A DNA stretch of 7,274 nucleotides, taken from NCBI GenBank assembly GCA_023414975.1, contig JAEZMI010000104.1:1-7274 (forward strand), written 5' to 3'. The translations under genes and the position numbers were made by a program. The stretch's first letter is position 1, and every line of letters begins with the position of its first letter. The DNA is from Pseudomonadota bacterium (GTDB lineage Bacteria > Pseudomonadota > Alphaproteobacteria > Rhizobiales > Xanthobacteraceae). Of this stretch, positions 1 to 5,471 are shown in pieces. A model generated the notes under the pieces. It did not search any database. It saw only the letters and a program-made list of their open reading frames with translations, and was not told where the DNA came from.

Positions 1-490
1 CTGTCGGCGCGGCCTCGGGCAGGGGCGCGGGCGCAGTCGGGGCAGCGTCAGTCTCGGCAGCGTCGGTCTTTGCGGCGTCGGTGTTTGCGGCGTCGGTCTT
101 GCAAGCTTCGGTCTTGCAAGCGTCGTGTTTGGCGGCGGCAGTCGGGCCCGCCGGCCGGCGCCGGCTTGCGGAATGCAGGCGGGTGATGCCCCGCTCTATG
201 TCGGCGATGAGGTCGGAAAAGGGCGTGGCCAGCGCGGCGCGCCGGGCGACGATCACATAATCGAAACCGTCGCGCCCCGCGCGCGGCAGGGCGTCGCGCA
301 CGGCCTCGCGCAGGCGCCGGCGGATCCGGTTCCGCTCGACGGCATTGCCGTGCTTCTTGGTGACGGTGAGCCCGATACGGGGCGGCGCCGCGTCGGCGCG
401 GTCACGGCCCTGCAGCAGCAGCGGGCCGGAATTGGCGCGCAGCCCGGAGGCTGCGGCCAGAAAGTCCTTGCGCTTGACGAGCCGGTGCAT
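1..490 (-). CDS. rnpA: Ribonuclease P protein component, C-terminus beyond the window (partial), with pentapeptide-repeat tail
   Basis: This is the protein subunit of RNase P, which binds the catalytic RNA and helps remove 5' leaders from precursor tRNAs in the cytoplasm. 163 codons are visible from an ATG, reading MHRLVKRKDFLAA, and no stop is reached before the left edge. The family signature is clear: a T-V-T-K-K-H-G-N-A-V-E-R-N-R-I-R-R-R-L segment at about residues 42-60, containing the basic RNR helix, then a hydrophobic strand FDYVIVARR at 76-84. The folded domain ends near residue 107. The family is usually about 110-150 residues, so the Ala/Pro/Thr-rich tail from about residue 108 is additional, and it includes six tandem pentapeptides. 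The gene lies 62 bases downstream of rpmH in the conserved rpmH-rnpA order and presumably shares its promoter. The start is supported by homology-like N-terminal residues; a GAGG about 12 bases upstream is only a modest ribosome binding site. Confidence 0.95.
   Translation of the reverse strand, partial: MHRLVKRKDFLAAASGLRANSGPLLLQGRDRADAAPPRIGLTVTKKHGNAVERNRIRRRLREAVRDALPRAGRDGFDYVIVARRAALATPFSDLIADIERGITRLHSASRRRPAGPTAAAKHDACKTEACKTDAANTDAAKTDAAETDAAPTAPAPLPEAAPT
35..124 (-). repeat. Six 15-bp tandem units encoding a pentapeptide tail in RnpA
   Basis: Read on the minus strand in the rnpA frame, residues 123-152 are DACKT, EACKT, DAANT, DAAKT, DAAET and DAAPT. These are six consecutive pentapeptides of pattern (D/E)-A-(A/C)-x-T. 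At DNA level the units are 15 bp and diverge mainly at codons 3 and 4. The period is a multiple of three, so gain or loss of a unit keeps the frame. The tail lies after the conserved fold and is probably disordered; any function is unknown. Confidence 0.9.
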
Positions 491-552
491 GGAGGCGCCG
501 ATCCTCAGGCGGCAGGGCGACGGGCCCCAGCCATTAGGGCCGCGAACGGACG

Positions 553-687
553 TCAGGCCGACAGGCGCTTACGGCCATGAGCCCGGCGGGCATTGATGAT
601 CTTGCGGCCGTTGCGGGTCGCCATGCGCGCACGGAAGCCGTGCCGGCGGGCGCGCACGAGCTTGCTCGGTTGATAAGTGCGCTTCAC
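553..687 (-). CDS. rpmH: 50S ribosomal protein L34
   Basis: This is a small basic protein of the large ribosomal subunit, 44 residues, the usual length for the family. It reads MKRTYQPSKLVRARRHGF at the start and ends GRKRLSA, with the family's conserved RTYQPS N-terminus and an R-M-A-T-R-N-G-R-K-I-I core. The start is GTG: no in-frame ATG gives the conserved N-terminus, and a GGAGAGA ribosome binding site sits 5 bases upstream. An out-of-frame ATG at 708-710 just upstream is not used for L34. The gene is first in an rpmH-rnpA operon, with a convincing promoter about 140 bases upstream. About 30% of its residues are Arg or Lys, as expected for an rRNA-binding protein. Confidence 0.97.
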   Translation of the reverse strand: MKRTYQPSKLVRARRHGFRARMATRNGRKIINARRAHGRKRLSA

Positions 688-692
688 GGGTA

Positions 693-699
693 TCTCTCC
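693..699 (-). promoter_or_regulatory. Ribosome binding site of rpmH
   Basis: GGAGAGA on the minus strand lies 5 bases before the GTG. It decides the start, because the codon is GTG and a competing out-of-frame ATG lies just upstream of this motif. Confidence 0.8.
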
Positions 700-824
700 G
701 CTGTTTCATTGACGCTGCCCGAACCGGAATGCCCCGCCGCATCCGGCCGGCCGCGAAACCAGTCGCGGCGCAATCGCGCACATGCAGGGAGCAACCCGAC
801 CGCTGGGCAGCCGAGGTTGGCGGG

Positions 825-853
825 CTTATAGGGTCGGCGCTGCGCCAAGTCAA
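825..853 (-). promoter_or_regulatory. Sigma-70-type promoter for rpmH-rnpA
   Basis: On the minus strand a -35 element TTGACT (848-853) and a -10 element TATAAG (825-830) are separated by exactly 17 bases. Both hexamers are close to consensus in a region that is otherwise very GC-rich. Transcription would start near 818, giving a leader of about 130 bases before the rpmH GTG. The spacer contains the inverted repeat GGCGC-A-GCGCC (836-846). The -35 element overlaps the first unit of the 14-bp tandem array that continues upstream. The call rests on motif match and position only. Confidence 0.7.
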
Positions 854-934
854 CCGGAACCACTCAACCGGGACCACTCAACCGGGACCACTCAACCGGG
901 ACCAGCCAACCGGGCCGCGTCAACCGCGTCGTGC
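851..934. repeat. 14-bp tandem array abutting the rpmH promoter
   Basis: Plus-strand units begin at 851, 865, 879, 893 and 907, with consensus CAACCGGGACCACT. Units 2 and 3 are identical, unit 1 differs by one base, units 4 and 5 diverge at the 3' half, and a sixth degraded copy starts at 921. On the minus strand each boundary between well-kept units reads TTGAGT. The promoter's own -35 element, TTGACT, is the variant at the array's edge. This could be a binding-site array for a regulator or simply slippage-derived sequence; nothing in the window distinguishes these. Confidence 0.9.
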
Positions 935-1132
935 CTGGGCAGTCTCTGCCAACCCAGCGCCCATACCCTCCGCGCAATCCCCGCGCAATGCTTGGCGGGC
1001 ACCTCTCGGCGCCGAGCCGGGTCAGCTCCGCGCCGCTCGCGCGACGGGAAAGAAAAGGAAATACCGGCGCCCGGTCTGGCGGACGCCCCCGCCCGGCCTA
1101 AATGATGATCACGGGCGCGTGTACAGCCGTGC

Positions 1133-1153
1133 CAGCAGCCAGCAGCCAGCAGG
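1133..1153. repeat. Three tandem 7-bp units (CAGCAGC)
   Basis: CAGCAGC, CAGCAGC and CAGCAGG follow each other without a gap, in noncoding sequence. No function is evident. Confidence 0.85.
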
Positions 1154-1198
1154 CGGGGGCGGGCCATCCGGGCGCGAGGCTGGCACGTATGCGGTGCT

Positions 1199-1232
1199 GG
1201 CACCTGTCCGGTGCGGGCGCCTGCCCGGTGAG
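1199..1232. repeat. Imperfect 17-bp tandem duplication
   Basis: GGCACCTGTCCGGTGCG (1199-1215) is followed directly by GGCGCCTGCCCGGTGAG (1216-1232); 14 of 17 positions are identical. Confidence 0.7.
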
Positions 1233-1243
1233 GATGCCGTCAG

Positions 1244-1279
1244 GCGCCTCAAGGGGCTCATGCGCCTCATGGGGCCCGA
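1244..1279. repeat. Imperfect 18-bp tandem duplication
   Basis: Two adjacent copies begin GCGCCTCA-A-GGGGC (1244) and GCGCCTCA-T-GGGGC (1262); about 14 of 18 positions match, with divergence towards the 3' ends. Confidence 0.65.
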
Positions 1280-1409
1280 CGGAGTCGCTCGCCATGGGAG
1301 CGCGCCAGATGGCCTCGCGGCCGGATATCTCGGGGGCGCGCCGTGCCACCGCCGTATTCCCGCCGTGTCCTGCGGGCGCGCGATTCGCGGCGGCCCACGG
1401 GCATGCGGC

Positions 1410-1473
1410 GGGGTGCCAACGCTCTAGGGTGGCAACGCCGTGGGGTGCAAACGCCGTCGGGTCCGGGCGCCAT
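1410..1473. repeat. 16-bp tandem array upstream of the histidine kinase
   Basis: Units start at 1410, 1426 and 1442 and read GGGGTGCCAACGCTCT, AGGGTGGCAACGCCGT and GGGGTGCAAACGCCGT. A fourth, weaker copy (1458-1473) keeps the GGGT start and a GCGCC-type end. The array is about 105-170 bases upstream of the kinase start, so it could hold regulator sites. It has no sequence identity with the 14-bp array beyond a shared CAAC. Confidence 0.75.
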
Positions 1474-1578
1474 CGGCGCGCGGCCGGCGGTGTCGGAAAT
1501 TCGGGCCGGGGCAAGCGCGTCCCGGCGGTGTAGACTTCAGTCATGCGGCGCCGCCAGGGGCCGTGGGAAAAGGGACCG

Positions 1579-3141
1579 ATGGAAGACCGGCTGGAGCGCG
1601 TGAGTGACGCGGCGGCGCTGCCCGAGACCGTGGCGGCGGGCGATGCCGCGCGTTCGGCGTCGCCCCTCGCCGCGCGTCGCGGCCGGCGCCCGCCCATTCC
1701 CCGGCATCTGGGCCTTTCCGACAAGCTGCTGGCCTTCACCCTCGTCTTCGTGCTGATGGCCGAGATCCTCATCATCGTTCCGGCCATCGCCACCTTCCGC
1801 GTCAACTGGCTGTCCGACCGGCTTTCCGCCGCCCGCACGGCCGCGCTGGTGCTCGACGCCGCGCCCGAGGGCATGATCCCGCCGCAGCTCACCCGCGAGC
1901 TTCTCGGCAGCGTCGGCGCCATCACCGTCGCCCTGAAGCGCGACGACACGCGGCGGCTGCTGGCCTCCAGCGACATGCCGCCCGAGGTGGACCTGCATGT
2001 CGATCTGCGCGACGTGAACCCGGTCGAGGCGGTGTCGCAGGCGATCGACACGCTGATGGCCTCCGACGGCCGGGTCATCCGCGTCGTCGGCACGCCCCCG
2101 CGCGGCGGCGGCTTCGTCGAGATCGTCCTGGACGAGACGCCCCTGCGCAAGGCGATGCTGCGCTTCACCCGCAACATCCTGCTGGTGTCGCTGGTCATCG
2201 CCGCGCTCACCGGCGCGCTGGTCTATCTGGGCTTGGCCTGGATGTTCGTCCGTCCGATGCGCCGCCTGACCCAGCGCATGATCGCCTTCCGCGAGAACCC
2301 GGCGGAGCCGGCGCCGGCGACGCTCGGCCCGGTGGAGCGCATGGATGAGATCGGCCTAGCCGAGCGCGAATTCGTCGACATGCAGCGCCAGATCACCGAG
2401 ACTCTCCAGCAGAAGAGCCACCTCGCCGCGCTCGGCCTCGCCGTCTCCAAGATCAATCACGATCTGCGCAACCTGCTGTCCTCCGTGCAGCTCATTTCCG
2501 ACCGCCTGGCCGACATACGCGACCCGGCGGTGCAGCGCTTCGCCCCGAAGCTGGAAGCGGCGCTCGACCGCGCCATCGCCTATTGCGAGCACACCCTCGC
2601 CTACGGCAAGGCGCAGGAGCCCGCCCCGGAGCGCCGCATGGTCGCGCTCGCCCCGCTGGTGGCGGAGGTGCGCGACACGCTCGGCCTCGGCGGCAGCGGC
2701 GAGGAGGCGGCCAGCATCGGCTGGGTCGCGTCCATCGAGCGCGGCATGCAGGTCGACGCCGACCCCGACCAGCTCTTCCGCGTGCTGCTCAATCTCGCGC
2801 GCAACGCCGTGGAGGCGCTGTCCGCGCGCGCCCCCAACGACCCGACCCGCGACCAGATCCGCATCACCGGCCGGCGGGAGGGCATCGTCGCCATCATCGA
2901 GGTGGCCGACACCGGCCCCGGCGTTCCCGAGCGGGCGCGGGCGCATCTGTTCGAACCCTTCCAGGGGTCGGCGCGGCGCGGCGGCACCGGCCTTGGCCTC
3001 GCCATCGCCGCCGAGCTCATGCAGGCCCATGGCGGCGGCATCGAGCTGGTGCCCGGCACCATCGGCGCCACCTTCCAGTTGCGCGTGCCCGACCGCCCGG
3101 TCGACCTCGATGCCCACCGGGCCGCCCGCTCGCATGGGTGA
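1579..3141 (+). CDS. Two-TM HAMP sensor histidine kinase (orphan)
   Basis: This is an inner-membrane sensor kinase of 520 residues that would autophosphorylate on His and pass phosphate to an unidentified response regulator. In order: a cytoplasmic Arg-rich N-terminus; TM1 at about 51-72; a periplasmic domain at about 73-195 with no recognisable sensor signature; TM2 at about 199-222; a HAMP-like linker to about 275; an H-box KINHDLRN with phospho-acceptor His294; an N-box N405-LARN-A-x-E-A-L; a G1 box DTGPGVP (444-450); an F-box LFEPF (457-461); and a G2 box GGTGLGLA (468-475). All catalytic elements are intact. The start at 1579 has a purine-rich AAAAGGGA just upstream; an in-frame ATG at 1543 would add 12 residues but has no ribosome binding site. 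No receiver-domain gene is adjacent; the next gene is a secreted glycosidase. The ligand cannot be told from sequence. Confidence 0.93.
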   Translation: MEDRLERVSDAAALPETVAAGDAARSASPLAARRGRRPPIPRHLGLSDKLLAFTLVFVLMAEILIIVPAIATFRVNWLSDRLSAARTAALVLDAAPEGMIPPQLTRELLGSVGAITVALKRDDTRRLLASSDMPPEVDLHVDLRDVNPVEAVSQAIDTLMASDGRVIRVVGTPPRGGGFVEIVLDETPLRKAMLRFTRNILLVSLVIAALTGALVYLGLAWMFVRPMRRLTQRMIAFRENPAEPAPATLGPVERMDEIGLAEREFVDMQRQITETLQQKSHLAALGLAVSKINHDLRNLLSSVQLISDRLADIRDPAVQRFAPKLEAALDRAIAYCEHTLAYGKAQEPAPERRMVALAPLVAEVRDTLGLGGSGEEAASIGWVASIERGMQVDADPDQLFRVLLNLARNAVEALSARAPNDPTRDQIRITGRREGIVAIIEVADTGPGVPERARAHLFEPFQGSARRGGTGLGLAIAAELMQAHGGGIELVPGTIGATFQLRVPDRPVDLDAHRAARSHG

Positions 3142-3202
3142 GCGGCGCGGAATGGGGTCGAGGATGGAGCCGGGTCGGCGGCGGGCGTGGCATGCCGGGC
3201 CG

Positions 3203-4453
3203 ATGCGCCGTTTTCTCGGACACACTGCACTGATCGTCCACCTGACTGCACTGACCATCCACGCCGCGGCGGCGGCGGACGTGACCGTCGCCGGCCCGGA
3301 CATCCGGGTCGATGGCGCCCCCTTCACGGTGCGCGGCGCCGCCGGCGAAGAGCGGCTTAACCTATTGAAATCATTAGGTGCGACGACCGTCCGCTCCTAT
3401 GGTGGCGACCCCGGCGCGCTGCTCGACGCAGCTGAGGCGGCGGGGTTGAAGGTCATTGTCGGCCTCTGGGTCGGCCAGCCCCGCCAGGGCGCCGATTACG
3501 GCGACCCCGCCTTCGTCGCCCGGCAGCGGGAAGAACTGCAAGTCCTTGTAAATAAATATAAAACGCATCCGGCCCTGCTCATGTGGGGCATCGGCAACGA
3601 GGTGGAGGTGGACCTCGCCGATCCCTCCGCCATCTGGCCGGAAATCGAGAAAATAGCGAGCATGGTCAAGGGGTTGGACCCGCATCACCCGACCATGGCG
3701 GTGCTTGCGGAAGTCGGCGGCGACAAGGCGGCGGCCCTGCGCAAGGTGGCCCCCAGCATCGACGTGCTCGGCATAAACTCTTACGGCGACGCGCTTTTTT
3801 CCGCCGCGGCCCGCGCCCGCGCGCAGGGCTGGACCGGTCCGGTCGTCATCGCCGAGATGGGCGCGCTCGGCCAGTGGCAGGCCGCGACCACGCCTTGGGG
3901 CGCGCCCTTCGAGCCCTCCTCGACCCAGAAAGCCATCCAATTCCGCCGTTATCTCAAGAGCTTGGCGGACCAGCAGGCGGGAGCTGTCGCCTTTTTGTGG
4001 GGCCAGAAGCAGGAAGTGACGCCGACCTTCCACAGCCTGTTCCTGCCGTCGGGCGAATGGACCGAACCCCTTGAAGCCATGGCGGAATCCTGGGGCGGCC
4101 GCACCCCGGACGGCAACCGCGCCCCCCGCATCGCCGCCCTGCGCGTCGCCGACGACCCCAGCGCCCCCTTCGCCGCATGGGGCCCCGAGGGCGGGTCCGT
4201 GACCCTGGAGGCCGTGGAGCCCGACGGCGACCCGCTGGAGGTGCGCTGGACCGTTATGGCGGAGAGCGAGACGCGCGGCATCGGCGGCGATAAGGAAGGC
4301 GTGCCAGAGGTTTACCCGGAAGCCGTGCGGGCCGCGGGCCCCACCGGCGTGCGCATCGGCGGCCTCCTGCCCGGCCATTATCGTCTCTTCGTGGAGGTGC
4401 TGGATGGGCGCGGCGCCGCCGCCACCGCCAACCTGCCCTTCGCCATACGCTGA
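3203..4453 (+). CDS. Secreted clan GH-A (GH2-like TIM barrel) glycoside hydrolase with C-terminal Ig-like region
   Basis: This is a probable periplasmic or exported beta-glycosidase of 416 residues. A signal peptide is visible: MRR, a hydrophobic stretch to about residue 20, then AAAAA-D with cleavage near 25. The barrel begins with IRVDGAPFTVRG (34-45), as in GH2 TIM-barrel proteins. WGIGNE (128-133) supplies the likely acid/base Glu133 after strand 4, NSYG (192-195) fits strand 6, and VVIAEMG (214-220) supplies the likely nucleophile Glu218 after strand 7. Residues from about 308 look like a beta-sandwich with DGDPLEVRWTV and GHYRLFVEVLDGRG. The start is uncertain: in-frame ATGs at 3134 (overlapping the kinase stop), 3152 and 3164 are possible. 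I chose 3203 because it gives a compact signal peptide, although its ribosome binding site is weak. It is probably co-transcribed with the kinase. The substrate is unknown; GH5 or GH17 membership cannot be excluded. Confidence 0.85.
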   Translation: MRRFLGHTALIVHLTALTIHAAAAADVTVAGPDIRVDGAPFTVRGAAGEERLNLLKSLGATTVRSYGGDPGALLDAAEAAGLKVIVGLWVGQPRQGADYGDPAFVARQREELQVLVNKYKTHPALLMWGIGNEVEVDLADPSAIWPEIEKIASMVKGLDPHHPTMAVLAEVGGDKAAALRKVAPSIDVLGINSYGDALFSAAARARAQGWTGPVVIAEMGALGQWQAATTPWGAPFEPSSTQKAIQFRRYLKSLADQQAGAVAFLWGQKQEVTPTFHSLFLPSGEWTEPLEAMAESWGGRTPDGNRAPRIAALRVADDPSAPFAAWGPEGGSVTLEAVEPDGDPLEVRWTVMAESETRGIGGDKEGVPEVYPEAVRAAGPTGVRIGGLLPGHYRLFVEVLDGRGAAATANLPFAIR

Positions 4454-4486
4454 GCTGTGGACAAGCGCCGATGTCACCAAGACGTC

Positions 4487-4515
4487 TTGCATCCGCCGAC
4501 GAAACGGGGTAGCAG
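4487..4515 (+). promoter_or_regulatory. Possible promoter of tRNA-Arg
   Basis: TTGCAT (4487-4492) and TAGCAG (4510-4515) are spaced by 17 bases, about 54 bases upstream of the mature tRNA. The -10 element is poor, so this is a weak suggestion based on position. The GC-rich stretch that follows shows no better candidate. Confidence 0.3.
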
Positions 4516-4568
4516 ACGGGCCCTCGCCGCAGTCAACCTGCCGCGAGACGCTTCCTCCGGGAAGCCAC

Positions 4569-4645
4569 GCGCCCGTAGCTCAGCTGGATAGAGCACCAGA
4601 CTACGAATCTGGGGGTCAGAGGTTCGAATCCTTTCGGGCGCGCCA
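4569..4645 (+). tRNA. tRNA-Arg (anticodon ACG)
   Basis: This 77-base cloverleaf reads CGN arginine codons after A34 is edited to inosine, as is known for bacterial tRNA-Arg(ACG). The acceptor stem GCGCCCG pairs fully with CGGGCGC, followed by discriminator G and an encoded CCA. The D-arm region contains AGCTCAGCTGGATAGAGC. The anticodon stem CCAGA/TCTGG closes the loop CTACGAA, giving anticodon ACG. The T-arm has TTCGAAT with a stem that includes a G-T pair. The gene stands alone between the glycosidase and the racemase. A short AT-rich stretch (ATTTTCTTCTTATATT) follows, without an obvious hairpin. Confidence 0.97.
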
Positions 4646-4708
4646 TTTTCTTCTTATATTGAAAGAGCTTGCAGCCAGCGCAGCGCGGTCTCGCTGCCGA
4701 GATCGGGC

Positions 4709-5458
4709 GTGACATCGGTGCGGGTTCATCTGGTCAATCCCAATACGACGGCCTCCATGACCGACAAGGCGGCGGCGGCCGCGCGTGCCGTGGCGGCGGC
4801 GGGCACCGAGATCGTGGCGACCACCTCCAGCATGGGGCCGGCCTCGATCGAGGGCTTCTATGACGATGCGCTCGCTCTCCCCGGCCTGCTCGCCGCCATC
4901 GCCACCGCCGAAGGCGAGGGCGTCGATGCGCACGTCATCGCCTGTTTCGACGACACCGGCCTCGACGCCGCGCGCGCCCTTGCCCGTGCGCCGGTTGTCG
5001 GCATTGGCGAGGCGGGTTTTCACCTCGCGAGCCTCATTGCCCATCGCTTCGCCGTGGTCACCACGCTGCGGCGCTCCGTGCCGGTGATCGAGGCGAACCT
5101 CGCCCGCTACGGTCTGCTCGCCCGCTGCTGCGCCGTCCGCGCCTCGGATGTTGCCGTGTTGGAACTCGAAGACCCGGCCTCCGATGCACGGGCGCGCATT
5201 TCCGCGGAAATCGGTCGCGCCATCGCCGAGGACCACGCCGAGGCCATCGTGCTCGGCTGCGCCGGGATGGCGGATCTTGCCCGCGCCCTCGGCGAGGCCC
5301 ATGGCGTGCCGGTCATCGACGGTGTGGCGAGCGCGGTGATGCTGGCGGAAAGTCTTGTACGGACGGGCCTTTCGACATCGAAGGCGGGTCCCTACGCGCC
5401 GCCCCGCGCCAAGCCCTATCTCGGGCGCCTCGCCGATTTTGCACCGGGCCGGGGCTGA
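4709..5458 (+). CDS. Asp/Glu/hydantoin racemase family protein
   Basis: This is a 249-residue cytoplasmic enzyme of the cofactor-independent racemase superfamily (hydantoin racemase, aspartate/glutamate racemase, related decarboxylases), which uses two cysteines as acid/base pair. The N-terminus VRVHLVNPNTT matches the family's first strand and N-P-N-T loop. The two catalytic cysteines sit in the expected places: Cys79 in VIACFDDTGLDAAR and Cys184 in IVLGCAGMADL. The VIDGVASAV motif near 202-210 also fits hydantoin racemases. The start is GTG at 4709; a second GTG at 4718 would remove three residues. The ribosome binding site is weak. It lies 63 bases after the tRNA and ends 13 bases from the convergent livF. 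Substrate is not determinable: hydantoin or amino-acid racemase is most likely, and allantoin racemase or a maleate-isomerase-like role is less so. Confidence 0.88.
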   Translation: MTSVRVHLVNPNTTASMTDKAAAAARAVAAAGTEIVATTSSMGPASIEGFYDDALALPGLLAAIATAEGEGVDAHVIACFDDTGLDAARALARAPVVGIGEAGFHLASLIAHRFAVVTTLRRSVPVIEANLARYGLLARCCAVRASDVAVLELEDPASDARARISAEIGRAIAEDHAEAIVLGCAGMADLARALGEAHGVPVIDGVASAVMLAESLVRTGLSTSKAGPYAPPRAKPYLGRLADFAPGRG

Positions 5459-5465
5459 CGGCCCG
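5445..5465. terminator. Weak hairpin between convergent racemase and livF
   Basis: CGGGCC (5445-5450) pairs with GGCCCG (5460-5465) around a 9-base loop that contains the racemase stop codon. A second small hairpin, CGCCC-CTA-GGGCG (5467-5479), overlaps the livF stop. Neither has a T-tract, so termination in both directions is only a possibility suggested by the tail-to-tail layout. Confidence 0.25.
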
Positions 5466-5471
5466 CCGCCC

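Larger units (their letters stand above)
935..1409. other. Intergenic stretch with no convincing gene
   Basis: Between the 14-bp and 16-bp arrays I find no open frame with a recognisable protein, no tRNA and no clear terminator. Open frames here are long only because of high GC, and they have low-complexity Arg/Ala/Pro/Gly products. The stretch contains several short direct duplications: CCGCGCAAT at 970-978 and 981-989, and the 7-, 17- and 18-bp repeats listed separately. It lies between divergent transcription units (rpmH leftward, the histidine kinase rightward), so control sequences for the kinase should lie here or just downstream, but I could not identify a promoter. Confidence 0.6.

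Noticed and set aside
569..877. A 102-codon minus-strand frame overlapping rpmH out of frame, recalling the overlapping rpmH/rnpA arrangement known in Thermus.
   Set aside because: It ends inside rpmH and does not join rnpA, which has its own start downstream, and its product has no recognisable feature.
851..934. The 14-bp array as a possible CRISPR.
   Set aside because: The units are too short and directly adjacent, with no spacers and no cas genes.
729..1427. A 232-codon plus-strand open frame spanning the intergenic region.
   Set aside because: Its sequence is mostly Arg/Ala/Pro/Gly and a translation of the 14-bp repeats, with no ribosome binding site or recognisable domain. It also runs through the rpmH promoter on the other strand.
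1098..2210. A 370-codon open frame on the minus strand, opposite the intergenic region and the start of the histidine kinase.
   Set aside because: The product is Arg/Ser/Ala-rich without a fold signature, and the plus strand has a complete kinase. High GC keeps antisense frames open.
2356..3327. A 323-codon open frame on the minus strand opposite the kinase and the signal-peptide region of the glycosidase.
   Set aside because: It is a low-complexity Gly/Ala/Arg/His product with no motif, antisense to intact kinase boxes.
4456..4464. TGTGGACAA, a one-mismatch DnaA box (TTGTCCACA on the minus strand).
   Set aside because: It is a single site without companions or an AT-rich unwinding region. 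Chance occurrence is likely, and no origin is supported.
4566..4650. Apparent peptides in both directions across the tRNA, such as VAQLDRAPDYESGG on the plus strand and ARPKGFEPLTPRF on the minus strand.
   Set aside because: These are translations of the tRNA-Arg gene itself. Such strings are a well-known annotation artefact, and the cloverleaf is complete.
4569..4660. tRNA-Arg as an integration site for a mobile element.
   Set aside because: No integrase, no second copy of the tRNA 3' end and no mobile genes are visible in the window.
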